From NCBI GenBank assembly GCA_900543085.1, contig UQQF01000007.1:5453-69452 (forward strand): 64,000 nt of DNA, given 5' to 3'. Of this stretch, positions 9,267 to 17,509 are shown piece after piece (the first letter of the stretch is position 1; each line of letters starts with the position of its first letter). The DNA comes from an uncultured Eubacteriales bacterium (GTDB lineage Bacteria; Bacillota; Clostridia; Oscillospirales; Oscillospiraceae). The notes beneath the pieces are model-generated. The model saw only the letters and a list, made by a program, of their open reading frames with translations. It had not been told where the DNA came from and ran no database searches. The translations under genes were made by a program, and so were the position numbers.

Positions 9267-9881
9267 TTATTTGTTCAGCTCCTCGACTACCTTTACGACG
9301 ATGTCGGCGCAGTGCTCCACGCCGAGGCGGCCCGTGTCCAGCGCGAGGTCGAAGTTCTCGGCGGCGCCCCAGGTCCGGCCGGTGTAGTGGCGGTAGTAGG
9401 TGCGGCGCTTGTCGTCCTTTTCCTTCAGGCGCTTGGCCGGCTTGTCAAGGGTCTCGCCGTAAAGCGTCACTATGCGGTCGGCGCGGAAGGCGGCGTCGGC
9501 GTGGAAGAAGGTGTTGAGCACGTCCGTCCTGTCGCGCAGTATGTAGTCCGAGCAGCGGCCTACGATGACGCAGTTGCCCTTTTCGGCTAGGTCGCGTATG
9601 ACGTTGTTCTGCACGATGTAGAGCTGGTCTGATACGGGCAGGGTGCCGGGGTTGCGTCCGCTCTCGGCGCTCATCGCCCAATTGAACAGGAATGAATTGG
9701 TAGAGCATGCGTATTCACCGCTGTCAAGTATGTAGCTCTCGGCAAGGCCGCTCTCCGCGGCTATCTTGCGCACCAGCTCCTTGTCGTAGTACGCCCAGCC
9801 GAGCTTATCCGCGACAAGCTTGGCGACCGTTCTTCCTCCGGAGCCGAACTGACGGCTGACTGTTATGACCTTGATACTCAT
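9267..9881 (-). CDS. Cytidylate kinase-like P-loop protein
   Basis: A 204-residue protein of the cytidylate-kinase-like family. The P-loop is SRQFGSGGRTV (GSGGRT at 13-18); NCVIVGRCSDYILRDR and the lid segment RRTYYRHYTGRTWG follow. True CMP kinases (Cmk) are a different family, and many Clostridia carry this one as an extra protein of unknown substrate. ATG 9881 is preceded by a GGGGGGT ribosome site. It is transcribed away from the CarD-like gene, with which it shares a 196-bp divergent promoter region. Confidence 0.85.
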   Translation of the reverse strand: MSIKVITVSRQFGSGGRTVAKLVADKLGWAYYDKELVRKIAAESGLAESYILDSGEYACSTNSFLFNWAMSAESGRNPGTLPVSDQLYIVQNNVIRDLAEKGNCVIVGRCSDYILRDRTDVLNTFFHADAAFRADRIVTLYGETLDKPAKRLKEKDDKRRTYYRHYTGRTWGAAENFDLALDTGRLGVEHCADIVVKVVEELNK

Positions 9882-9911
9882 CTAAGACCCCCCTTTGCTT
9901 TTTATATCATT

Positions 9912-9940
9912 ATTATACCACACCCACCGGCAATTTGGAA
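9912..9940 (-). promoter_or_regulatory. Promoter for the cytidylate-kinase-like gene
   Basis: Minus-strand -10 TATAAT (9917-9912) sits 17 bp after a weak -35 TTCCAA (9940-9935). The context GGTATAATAAT is nearly the same as that of the divergent promoter at 9999. Confidence 0.5.
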
Positions 9941-9975
9941 CAAAAAAGCGTGATTTTTCTTATGCAAATTTGTTC

Positions 9976-10004
9976 TTACCAAACAGGAAAAAATGTGGTA
10001 TAAT
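9976..10004 (+). promoter_or_regulatory. Promoter for the CarD-like gene
   Basis: -35 TTACCA (9976-9981), 17-bp spacer, -10 TATAAT (9999-10004). Confidence 0.65.
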
Positions 10005-10023
10005 AATATCAGATTAGAGTAAT

Positions 10024-10058
10024 CCGGGGCGAATTTGAGTTCACCCCGGGGATTTTTT
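10024..10058 (+). terminator. Terminator-like hairpin in the CarD-gene leader
   Basis: CCGGGGCGAA (10024-10033) pairs with TTCACCCCGG (10040-10049) with one mismatch, followed by GGATTTTTT (10051-10058). It lies between the promoter and the start codon, so it may act as an attenuator rather than a simple end signal. Confidence 0.55.
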
Positions 10059-10077
10059 GCGGATGGAGGCGCATCAG

Positions 10078-10572
10078 GTGTATTCAGTGGGGGAGCTAAT
10101 AGTTTACGGAGGCACGGGAGTGTGCGAGGTGGAGGCCGTGGAGACAAAGGGGGAACGGCAGTTCTACCGGCTGCGCCCGCTGTACCAGAGCGGGATCATC
10201 TCCGTGCCCGTAGACGGAAAAGTGTTCATGCGCCCGGTCATTTCCCGCGAGGAGGCCGAGGCCATAATAGACCGGCTCCCCAGTATGCCCGTGCAGTCTC
10301 TGAGGGAGCGAAACTTCACACAGCTGGCCGCGCACTACCAGCAGCTGCTCTGCTCGCACGACTGCGCCGACGTAGCCGGCCTGGTGGTGAGCATACGCGC
10401 TAAAAAGCGCGACGCGGAGAGCGCGGGAAGGCGCTTCGGACAGATAGACGCCAAGTTCATGAAGCTGGCCGAAAAGCTGCTCTACGGCGAGTTTTCCGCC
10501 GCGCTGAACATACCCTATGACGAGGTCGAGCCGTACATAGCCGGTCGCCTCGGCGTCGCCTACGAGGGCTGA
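10078..10572 (+). CDS. CarD/CdnL-like transcription regulator
   Basis: CarD-type proteins bind the RNA polymerase beta subunit through an N-terminal Tudor-like domain and stabilise open complexes. The 164-residue protein starts with the typical YSVGELIVYGGTGVCEVE and a small beta-barrel (1-60), followed by an all-helical C-terminal domain (GRRFGQIDAKFMKLAEKLLYGEFS). GTG 10078 is chosen because GGAGG (10065-10069) lies 8 bases before it and family members begin at this point; upstream in-frame ATG 10063 and TTG 10057 lack a site. A strong terminator follows. Confidence 0.88.
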   Translation: MYSVGELIVYGGTGVCEVEAVETKGERQFYRLRPLYQSGIISVPVDGKVFMRPVISREEAEAIIDRLPSMPVQSLRERNFTQLAAHYQQLLCSHDCADVAGLVVSIRAKKRDAESAGRRFGQIDAKFMKLAEKLLYGEFSAALNIPYDEVEPYIAGRLGVAYEG

Positions 10573-10588
10573 AGTTTCTGCCCGAGAT

Positions 10589-10625
10589 AAAAAATGCACC
10601 AGTCGTGAGGACTGGTGCATTTTTT
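10589..10625. terminator. Bidirectional terminator between carD-like gene and putP
   Basis: AAAAATGCACCAGTC and GACTGGTGCATTTTT form a long perfect stem with loop GTGAG, with A and T runs on both sides. It serves convergent genes. Confidence 0.92.
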
Positions 10626-10653
10626 ATTGGTACAGGAGCGCGGCTGCGGGTGC

Positions 10654-12207
10654 TCAGCCGGCCTTTACGGCCTCGAAATCGTCCTGTATCTCCCGGCTGG
10701 GCTCGGCCGTGAGAAGGCTCACGACGACTATGCAGACGGAGGAGATGATGAACGCGGGCAGCAGCTCGTAGACGTCCCAGATGCCGCCGAGCGGGCGGAC
10801 AAGCAGGTTCCACACGAAGACCATCACGCCGCCGGAGATCATGCCGGCGATGGCGCCCGCGCGGTTTATGCGCTTCCAGAACAGGCTGAAGAGCATCAGC
10901 GGCCCGAAGGTGGCGCCGAAGCCGGCCCAGGCAAAGGAGACTATCGTGAAGATGACGCTGTCCTCGTCCAGGGCGATGACTATAGCGATGGCGCAGATTA
11001 TCAGCAGGGCAAGGCGGCTCATCCACATGACGTGCTTGTCCGTGGCGTCCCTTTTCAAAAGCCCCTGATATATGTTCTTGGCAAAGGCGCTTGCGGCTAT
11101 CAGCAGATAGCTGTCGGAGGAGCTGATGGTCGCGGCGAGTATGCCGGCCATGACCAGACCCGCGAGGATCGGCGGGAGCAGATTGGTCGAGAGCAGGATG
11201 AACACGTTCTCGGCGTCGGAGGCGGTGGTCAGGCTGGTCGGGAAAAGCTGACGTCCCATGATGCCGATGAACACGGCGATGGTGAGGCTTATCAGCACCC
11301 ACACGGTGGCGATGCGGCGGCTGCGGGTGAGCTCGCGCTCCTGGCGTATGGCCATGAAGCGCAGCAGCACCTGGGGCATACCGAAGTAGCCCAGACCCCA
11401 GGCGAGGCCGGAGAGAATGGTCATCGCGCTGTAGCCGGCGCGCTCGCCGAACTGGGGCACGCCGTTGACTATCTGCTGCACGCCGTTGGCGTCGGTCACG
11501 GGCGTGGCCATGCCGAAGAACTCCAGGAAGCCGGGTATCTGCTTGGCGTTGGTTATGACGTCGTCTACGCCTCCGGCGCTTATGCAGCCGACGGTGACGA
11601 CGACGATCAGCGCGACGATCATGACGACCGCCTGCATGAAGTCGGAGGCGCTCTCTGCGAGGAAGCCGCCGATGATCGTATACAGCAGGACGAACACCGC
11701 GCCGACTATCATCATGGGTATGTAGTCAAAGCCGAACAGCGTGCTGAAAAGCTTGCCGCAGGTCACAAGACAGCTGGAGGCGTAGACCGTGAAGAAGATG
11801 AGTATGAACAGCGCGGCTATGGTCATGATGACCTTGCCGCCCTCGTGGAAGCGGTTGGAGAAGAACTCCGGCAGCGTTATGGCCTTCACCCTCTCGCTGT
11901 AGCGGCGCAGGCGCTTGGAGGTTATCAGCCAGTTGATGTACGTGCCGATCGCAAGGCCGATGGCCGTCCAGGCCGCGTCGGCCACGCCGCACCAGTATGC
12001 GACGCCGGGCAGACCCATGAGCAGCCAGCCGCTCATGTCGCTGGCCTCGGCGCTCATCGCCGTGACCCAGGGGCCGAGCGTTCTGCCGCCGAGGAAATAG
12101 TCCTCGGAGCTCTTGTTGGCGCGCTTGGCAAAAGCGACGCCGATCAGGATGACCGCCAGCATGTAGCAGATCATGGTGATCATGATTTGAATGGTTTCCG
12201 GATTCAT
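10654..12207 (-). CDS. putP: Sodium/proline symporter
   Basis: A 517-residue sodium:solute symporter (SSS family, TC 2.A.21) with about 13 membrane segments. Features are YFLGGRTLGPWVTAMSAEASDMSGW (sodium/proline site region), GLPGVAYWCGVADAAW, and ATISSSDSYLLIAASAFAKN in the TM8-9 part that contributes the Na2 site. The C-terminal ERELTRSRRIATVWV loop is typical of PutP. ATG 12207 (NPETIQIM) is preceded by AGGTGGGGG; an upstream 35-residue extension has no ribosome site. It imports proline with Na+ as nutrient or osmolyte, and may act with the betaine-type genes near 26-28 kb in osmoadaptation (inference). Confidence 0.95.
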   Translation of the reverse strand: MNPETIQIMITMICYMLAVILIGVAFAKRANKSSEDYFLGGRTLGPWVTAMSAEASDMSGWLLMGLPGVAYWCGVADAAWTAIGLAIGTYINWLITSKRLRRYSERVKAITLPEFFSNRFHEGGKVIMTIAALFILIFFTVYASSCLVTCGKLFSTLFGFDYIPMMIVGAVFVLLYTIIGGFLAESASDFMQAVVMIVALIVVVTVGCISAGGVDDVITNAKQIPGFLEFFGMATPVTDANGVQQIVNGVPQFGERAGYSAMTILSGLAWGLGYFGMPQVLLRFMAIRQERELTRSRRIATVWVLISLTIAVFIGIMGRQLFPTSLTTASDAENVFILLSTNLLPPILAGLVMAGILAATISSSDSYLLIAASAFAKNIYQGLLKRDATDKHVMWMSRLALLIICAIAIVIALDEDSVIFTIVSFAWAGFGATFGPLMLFSLFWKRINRAGAIAGMISGGVMVFVWNLLVRPLGGIWDVYELLPAFIISSVCIVVVSLLTAEPSREIQDDFEAVKAG

Positions 12208-12345
12208 AGTCCCCCACCTAACATGAAAAAAATCGATGCTTACATAAGCAAATTTAATGTTACTTCGCAATGATAACACATGTTGCAAGGAAAAGCAAGA
12301 CAATTTCACCACCCGGGGCGCGGCAGCGGAGTTGAAATATAGCTT

Positions 12346-12373
12346 TTGACTATATTTCAGAATACTTTATAAG
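12346..12373 (+). promoter_or_regulatory. Promoter for the DUF3737 operon
   Basis: -35 TTGACT (12346-12351), 16-bp spacer, -10 TATAAG (12368-12373). The -10 lies within the near-palindrome AATACTTTATAAGTATT. Confidence 0.55.
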
Positions 12374-12465
12374 TATTTGCTATTTGAATACCGGCAGTAG
12401 TAGACTATAGGCGTAAAAAATCCAGGCACACGGCCTGATGTGAGAGACTTCAAGGAGGCACAAAG

Positions 12466-13323
12466 ATGGAGTTGATACAGGGCAAGGCCTTTGACGTGGA
12501 GCGCGCTTTCTATGGCAGGAGCGAGCTGCGCGTGCGCGAGTGCAGGTTTGACGGCCCGGCCGACGGGGAGAGCGCATTCAAAGAGTGCAGGGACATCGCG
12601 GCGGAGCGCTGCTATTTCAACCTGCGCTATCCGTTCTGGCACGACCGCGGGCTCAGGCTGGACTCCTGCGAGCTGACGGAAAAGTGCCGCGCGGCGCTTT
12701 GGTACAGCGAGGACGTAGTGATAACCGGCAGCGCTCTGCACGGCATAAAGGCGCTGCGCGAGTGCGCGGACGTCACGGTGAGAGACTGCGACATAATCTC
12801 GCCCGAGTTCGGCTGGTCGGTCAGGGGCATGACCATGGAAAATTGCAGCGCGCAGAGCGAGTATTTCATGCTCAGGGCGAGGGATCTGAAGTTCACGAAC
12901 GTGAAGCTCAAGGGCAAATACTCCTTCCAGTACATCGAAGACTCCGTCTTCGAGGGCTGCACCTTCGACACCAAGGACGCCTTCTGGCACGCCAGGAACG
13001 TCACGGTGCGCAACAGCGTGGTCAAGGGCGAATACCTCGCCTGGTACTGCGAGAACGTGACGTTCGAAAACTGCACCATAACAGGCACCCAGCCGCTGTG
13101 CTATTGCCGCGGACTGCGGTTGGTGAACTGCGAGATGATAGACACCGACCTGGCCTTTGAACGCAGCGAGGTGGAGGCCGACATCGTCACGCCCGTGGTG
13201 AGCATCAAGAATCCGCTGTCCGGCCGCATAATCGCGCCGGCGGTGGGCGAGCTCATACGCGACATACCCGAATCGCGCGGCGAGGTCGTCACCGGCCGCG
13301 CCGGCGCGCCGGCCTGCGCATGA
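12466..13323 (+). CDS. DUF3737 right-handed beta-helix protein
   Basis: A 285-residue DUF3737 protein. It consists of short beta-strand turns with regular Cys/Asn/Phe positions (RECRFDG, FKECRDIAAERCYFN, VTFENCTITGTQ), as in right-handed parallel beta-helices. The family's function is unknown; its shape resembles pentapeptide-like or pectate-lyase-like stacks. There is no signal peptide, so it is probably cytoplasmic. AAGGAGG lies before ATG 12466. Its end overlaps the following lipoprotein gene by 4 bases (ATGA), and the pair is followed closely by a flavodoxin-acetyltransferase gene, giving a three-gene operon. Confidence 0.88.
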   Translation: MELIQGKAFDVERAFYGRSELRVRECRFDGPADGESAFKECRDIAAERCYFNLRYPFWHDRGLRLDSCELTEKCRAALWYSEDVVITGSALHGIKALRECADVTVRDCDIISPEFGWSVRGMTMENCSAQSEYFMLRARDLKFTNVKLKGKYSFQYIEDSVFEGCTFDTKDAFWHARNVTVRNSVVKGEYLAWYCENVTFENCTITGTQPLCYCRGLRLVNCEMIDTDLAFERSEVEADIVTPVVSIKNPLSGRIIAPAVGELIRDIPESRGEVVTGRAGAPACA

Positions 13324-13799
13324 GGCGCACTGCGGGCATCTGCGCCGCGCTGTCGGCGCTCGTCCTGCTCTCCGCCTGCGGCTTGGGAGCCTATGCGCCG
13401 GAAAGTACGCCGGCGGAGACGGAGAGCACATATGTACAGCCGGAGGAGAGTGCACAGATGAGAATAAACGTACAGGTCGGCGAAACGGTATTTCATGCGG
13501 CGCTGGAGGACAACGCCGCCGCACGCGCGCTGGCGGAGATGCTGCCCCTCACGCTGGAGCTGGATGACTACGGCGGGTTCGAGAAGGTGGGTACGCTCGG
13601 AACCGGCCTTCCCGCGCGGGACAGCCGCATAACGACGGCTCCGGGAGATATAGTCCTGTATAACGGCAGCCAGATAGTGATGTTCTACGGCTCCAACACC
13701 TGGAGCTATACCCGGCTCGGCCGCATAGAAGACCTGAGCGGATGGGAAGATGCGCTGGGAGCCGGCGCAGTCACCGTGACGCTCACGATGGAGGACTGA
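13320..13799 (+). CDS. Cyclophilin-like-fold lipoprotein
   Basis: A 159-residue lipoprotein. The signal peptide ends in lipobox L17-S18-A19-C20. A Ser/Thr/Glu-rich linker leads to a cyclophilin-like domain (about 48-158) with GDIVLYNGSQIVMFYG and GRIEDL, the pattern of the small cyclophilin-like family seen in Clostridia and Bacteroides. This family lacks the proline-isomerase active site of true cyclophilins; its role is unclear, often next to flavodoxins, as here. It overlaps the DUF3737 gene by 4 bases, and the next gene starts 3 bases after it. Confidence 0.85.
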   Translation: MRRTAGICAALSALVLLSACGLGAYAPESTPAETESTYVQPEESAQMRINVQVGETVFHAALEDNAAARALAEMLPLTLELDDYGGFEKVGTLGTGLPARDSRITTAPGDIVLYNGSQIVMFYGSNTWSYTRLGRIEDLSGWEDALGAGAVTVTLTMED

Positions 13800-13802
13800 G
13801 GC

Positions 13803-14921
13803 TTGAGGATACTTGTTCTAAACGGAAGCCCGAGGGCAAACGGATGCACCTCGGCGATGGTCGAGTCTTTCGCCCGGGGCGCGCGGGAGGCCGGACACAC
13901 GGTGGACGTCGTGCCGGTTGCACGTATGCGCATAGGCGGGTGCCTGGCCTGCGAGAGCTGCCGGGCGGATTCCTCGCGGCGCTGCGTGCAGGAGGACGAT
14001 ATGCAGAAGGTTTACCCTCTGCTGGACGCGGCGGACATGCTGGTGCTTGCCTCGCCGGTATATTACCACTCCTTTTCCGGGCAGATGCAGTGCGCAATAA
14101 ACCGCATCTACGCCCTGGACAGACCCAAAAGGCTGAGCAGAGCGGCGCTGATTTTGAGCTCCGGCTCGGAGGACGTGTACGCCGGGGCGATATACGAGTA
14201 CCGCAGCTCCTTCCTGGAGTACCTGGGCTTGGAGGATCTGGGTGTTTTCACGGCCTCGGAGGCCGCCGGCAATCTGGAGGCGGTGCTGGGCAGGCTGCAC
14301 GAGTTCGGGAGCGGCCTGGCCGAAACGCGCGCCGGCGAAATGCCGCTGCCGGAGTTCCTTTCCGCCCTGGACAGCGGCGCTCCGGTGGTGCGCGGCTCGC
14401 CGGTGTCCATGAAGATGCACGCCCTGTCCCAGGATGCGCTGAGGATAACGGCCGAGCTCAACGGCTCGTACCACACGCCGGCGGAGATACGCGAGATATT
14501 CGCGCGCCTGACCGGCAGGGACGTGGATGAACACTTCGGCCTGTTCCCGCCGTTCTATACCGACTGCGGCAAGAACATAAAGCTGGGCAGGGGCGTGTTC
14601 ATCAACGCCGGCTGCAAGTTCCAGGACCAGGGCGGAATAGAGATAGGCGACGGCGCGCTCATCGGACACGGAGTAGTGCTCGCGACGCTGAACCACGGCT
14701 TCGACGCGGACAAGCGGCACGATTTGTACCCCAGGCCGATAAAGATAGGAGCCAACGCCTGGATAGGCTCGAACTCTACCGTGCTGCCCGGCGTGAACAT
14801 AGGCGAGAACGCGGTCGTGGCCGCCGGCTCGGTCGTCACGCGCGACGTCCCCGCGAATGCCGTCGTTGCAGGCGTCCCGGCAAAAGTGGTGAAGACCCTC
14901 GGCTCCGAGTGCGAAAGCTGA
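13803..14921 (+). CDS. Flavodoxin-like FMN reductase fused to hexapeptide acetyltransferase
   Basis: A 372-residue two-domain protein. Residues 1-~180 are an NADPH-dependent FMN reductase/flavodoxin fold (LVLNGSPRANG phosphate loop, ACESCRADSSRRCVQEDDM, ASPVYYHSFSGQM). Residues ~200-370 are a maltose/galactoside O-acetyltransferase: a short helical lead (SYHTPAEIREIFARLTG), then hexapeptide repeats with TLNHGF holding the likely catalytic histidine, and GVPAKVVK at the end. The start is TTG 13803, with GGAGGA 7 bases upstream. The fusion suggests coupled reduction and acetylation of one small substrate (inference). A long terminator follows. Confidence 0.88.
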   Translation: MRILVLNGSPRANGCTSAMVESFARGAREAGHTVDVVPVARMRIGGCLACESCRADSSRRCVQEDDMQKVYPLLDAADMLVLASPVYYHSFSGQMQCAINRIYALDRPKRLSRAALILSSGSEDVYAGAIYEYRSSFLEYLGLEDLGVFTASEAAGNLEAVLGRLHEFGSGLAETRAGEMPLPEFLSALDSGAPVVRGSPVSMKMHALSQDALRITAELNGSYHTPAEIREIFARLTGRDVDEHFGLFPPFYTDCGKNIKLGRGVFINAGCKFQDQGGIEIGDGALIGHGVVLATLNHGFDADKRHDLYPRPIKIGANAWIGSNSTVLPGVNIGENAVVAAGSVVTRDVPANAVVAGVPAKVVKTLGSECES

Positions 14922-14931
14922 GCGCCGCGAT

Positions 14932-14977
14932 AAAAAAGCAGCCAGTATTATGTAAACCATGATACGGGCTGCTTTTT
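14932..14977 (+). terminator. Terminator after the DUF3737 operon
   Basis: AAAAAGCAGCC and GGCTGCTTTTT form the outer stem, with a partly paired GTATTATG/CATGATAC inner part. Confidence 0.8.
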
Positions 14978-15207
14978 CGCTTTCGTCGGGAGCCTGTGTG
15001 CGTCACGGGGCGGGACTTAAGCCGTTTCCTGAGAAAAGGCGCATATACAAAATCGCTAAATTTACGGCTTAAAACCGTACGTTTTCAGGCCGGGACTTGT
15101 GGAATAGGGAGAAAACGGCACGGAGTTTGTCGAATAAGTTGCGGAGGAGCGTGGGACATGGTATAGTGAATTTGCTGTCACAGCAATACAATACAGGAGG
15201 GGATTTT
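14978..15207. other. Leader/intergenic region before the first SLH gene
   Basis: No gene is seen. It holds a 9-bp inverted repeat (TTAAGCCGT 15017-15025; ACGGCTTAA 15064-15072), the left end of the large inverted duplication (15097), and a promoter: -35 TTGCGG (15139-15144), 17-bp spacer, -10 TATAGT (15162-15167). TTGCTGTCACAGCAA in the leader can form a small hairpin. Confidence 0.6.
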
Positions 15208-17031
15208 ATGAAGAGGTTTGTAGGAATTGTTATGTCGCTGGTGCTTTTTGCGGCTATTGGCTGTGTGGGAGCGTTGGCGGCGGGGGAGGTTGCGCGGGTG
15301 GAGAGCGAGACTGCGCAGGTGGGGGCGAAGGCGCTGTTCAGCTTTGTGCGTAGTGACGGCGTGGAGGTGTACAGCTACGAGGTGCCAAACGCCACGAAGG
15401 TGAAAAACAGCATCACGCTGGAGTATTTTGAGGGCGACATATTGTCCGTCAGCGCCAGCGTGGGCGAGATGACAGACCTGGTGCTGGACGGCGGCAGGGC
15501 GAGCTTTGTGTGGACGTATGCACGGGCGGAAGAAGTCAAATTTGAGATAACGGTCAGCGAAACGAGTGCTGCGGAAGCAGTCACGACGCCGCTGGCCGTT
15601 TCTTATACCGAGGCACTGAAGCTGCTCGCGCTTGGCGGCGTGCGCGTGGACGGGGGCGTGGAGGTCACCGGCGTCGAGGTTCAGTGCGAAGCAGATACTG
15701 TGGAACTGGTTGAAGGTGTCTCCGGCTTCACGGGCGAGCTGTCCGGGGAGCTTGGGGACGGCGAGCTGGTTCTTCGGTTCAGTTCCGGCGGCGGAAGCGG
15801 GAGCGTGAGCTTGCCGCTTGCGGCTGTGAGCACGGTGAACGCTGACGGCGGCGTAAGCTTCGGCAGCGGCGGGGCGGTGTGCCTGGTTGAGTTTCGCTCC
15901 AGCGGAGAGACAGTGGCTCTGCGCGCGGTTCGGCGCGGGGAGGTGCTGGGGACACTGCCGGAGGTGGACGGCGGCTGGGTAGACGGGGACGATTTAGTCG
16001 ACGCCTCAACGGAGATACGCCGCGACACGGTTCTGACGGCGTCCGAGAACGCGGTGACCGGCCACGCCGGGAGCGTGGCGAGGGTGTCCAACGCTGACGG
16101 CGAACTGCTGGCTCTCATAGAGGAGCGCTGCGGGGAGGTGGACGCGGACAGTGTGAAGATACGGCTGGACGGGCTGTATTCCATCGGCAACGAGGGGTAC
16201 ACAGACAACGGCTGGACAGCGAACCGAAGCTGGTACGTTATTGCTAACTGCACGAGCAGCGGAGAAACCAGCGAGTACGAGAACACACATATACCGCTTG
16301 ACGAGCTGAGGGGCATAACGGTCTTCGCCACGGCCTACGGGCGCGAGGTGTCGTTCAAGCTCACCGTTGACGAGCTGGAGATCAGCGCGGACGGCGAGGA
16401 TGTGGATATAGTGCTTCCGGCGAAACCCACGGTCGAGCTTCTTCGCGGCAGCGGAGCGGCGTACATGGAGGGTCGCAGCGAGAGCGAGTTCGCTCCCGAG
16501 CAGCAGATTACCCGCGCCGAAGCGGTCATGCTCATCTACCGCTGCCTCACCACCGAGAGCCGCGAATCGCTGACCGAGCGCGCGTACTACGCCGACGTCA
16601 CTCGCGGCGCGTGGTACTATGAACCAGTGAGCATCCTATCTGGCGCCGAGCTTATAGACGGCGAGGCCGGATACTTCCGCCCGGATGAAGCCATCACCCG
16701 CGGCGATTTCATCACGCTTGCGGTCAAGGCCTACGGCGCGGAGGAGTATTACGGCGTGGATTACTTCAACGACACGACACATACTCCCCGGCGCGGATAC
16801 ATCAACGCGGCCGCGAGGCTGGGACTCGTCACCGGCTACCCCGACGGCGGGTTCCATCCATACTCGAGCCTCACCCGCGCCGAGGCTGTGACTATAATAA
16901 ACGGTCTGCTGCACCGTAACAGTTCGTATGGGCGCACCATCAACGCCAAAACCTGGCCGGACGTAGTGGAGGGAACATGGTACTTCGAGGACGTCAAGTA
17001 CGCAACCGCCTACTTTGAGGCGTATTGAAAG
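15097..17031 (+). repeat. Left arm of inverted gene duplication
   Basis: This 1.93 kb arm repeats inverted at 17510-19441. Similarity begins at TTGTGGAATAGGGAGAAAAC upstream of the promoter and ends at GAGGCGTATTGAA, the stop codon. The copies keep the same promoter layout, leader, ribosome site and coding sequence. Confidence 0.9.
15208..17028 (+). CDS. S-layer-homology (SLH) surface protein, copy 1
   Basis: A 606-residue secreted protein with a cleavable signal peptide (KRFVGIVMSLVLFAAIGC, cleavage near ALAAGE). The middle is beta-rich Ig-like or adhesin-like sequence with no clear family. Three SLH domains fill the last ~200 residues (QITRAEAVMLIYRCL, FRPDEAITRGDFITLAVKAYG, GLVTGYPDGGFHPYSSLTRAEAV); these usually bind pyruvylated secondary cell-wall polymer. 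ATG 15208 follows CAGGAGGGG by 6 bases; a 37-residue upstream extension is promoter and leader. The paralogue at 17513 is almost identical, differing mainly in a few central residues and one residue in length. Confidence 0.9.
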   Translation: MKRFVGIVMSLVLFAAIGCVGALAAGEVARVESETAQVGAKALFSFVRSDGVEVYSYEVPNATKVKNSITLEYFEGDILSVSASVGEMTDLVLDGGRASFVWTYARAEEVKFEITVSETSAAEAVTTPLAVSYTEALKLLALGGVRVDGGVEVTGVEVQCEADTVELVEGVSGFTGELSGELGDGELVLRFSSGGGSGSVSLPLAAVSTVNADGGVSFGSGGAVCLVEFRSSGETVALRAVRRGEVLGTLPEVDGGWVDGDDLVDASTEIRRDTVLTASENAVTGHAGSVARVSNADGELLALIEERCGEVDADSVKIRLDGLYSIGNEGYTDNGWTANRSWYVIANCTSSGETSEYENTHIPLDELRGITVFATAYGREVSFKLTVDELEISADGEDVDIVLPAKPTVELLRGSGAAYMEGRSESEFAPEQQITRAEAVMLIYRCLTTESRESLTERAYYADVTRGAWYYEPVSILSGAELIDGEAGYFRPDEAITRGDFITLAVKAYGAEEYYGVDYFNDTTHTPRRGYINAAARLGLVTGYPDGGFHPYSSLTRAEAVTIINGLLHRNSSYGRTINAKTWPDVVEGTWYFEDVKYATAYFEAY

Positions 17032-17088
17032 CAATTCCCATGGGCAGGAAGCACGCCGGCGGCAGCATAAGGGTCTGAAATAAACGCT

Positions 17089-17119
17089 CAGGCCGGCGAG
17101 AAATATTCTCGCCGGCCTG
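17089..17119. terminator. Terminator-like hairpin, copy 1
   Basis: A perfect 14-bp stem CAGGCCGGCGAGAA / TTCTCGCCGGCCTG with loop ATA. The same 31 bases recur at 17401-17431. Confidence 0.7.
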
Positions 17120-17400
17120 CCAGTTTGTCGAAAAAGCCTCGCAGAGTTTCGCGCCCTATGGGCGCGAAAGGGACTGGGATCATTTTCGGCGGCGGCGTGT
17201 ACGTCGCCGAAAATACTTCGGGTTCCCAATGAGTGCGAATCGCACTCATTGGGAGAGGGGGAGCAGCGAAACGATTGAGCTCTCGGCTTTAGCCGGGGTA
17301 GTGCGCAAACACCATTTTAGGAGTTCTCCAGCCTTGTGTCACTTCTTTTTTGTTGCACTTGTATCGTAAACCTAAGTCGAGACCCTTTTTGACAGCCTCT
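17120..17400. mobile_element. MITE-like hairpin-rich insert between the SLH genes
   Basis: About 280 bp with no coding capacity, between two identical 31-bp hairpins. It holds at least three strong palindromes: TTCGCGCCC/GGGCGCGAA (about 17149-17169), ATTTTCGGCGGCG/CGTCGCCGAAAAT (about 17181-17213), and CCAATGAGTGCGA/TCGCACTCATTGG (about 17225-17252). Its ends are loosely inverted (TGTCGAAAAAGCCTCG; complement of CGAGACCCTTTTTGACA). It looks like a non-autonomous element; no transposase is present. Confidence 0.5.
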
Positions 17401-17431
17401 CAGGCCGGCGAGAAATATTCTCGCCGGCCTG
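17401..17431. terminator. Terminator-like hairpin, copy 2
   Basis: Identical to 17089-17119. It lies downstream of the minus-strand SLH gene and could stop its transcription. Confidence 0.7.
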
Positions 17432-17509
17432 CTTTGTCATGCCGTTTTTGGCGTGGCTGCGGAAAACTGCGTTTTTGGGGGTGACACAGTTTCCAGGTTT
17501 GCGGTATAC

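Noticed and set aside
10615..12273. 552-codon open frame on the plus strand opposite putP
   Set aside because: Shadow of putP: the product is His/Gly/Asp-rich with no family features and no ribosome site, and putP has clear motifs and a good start.
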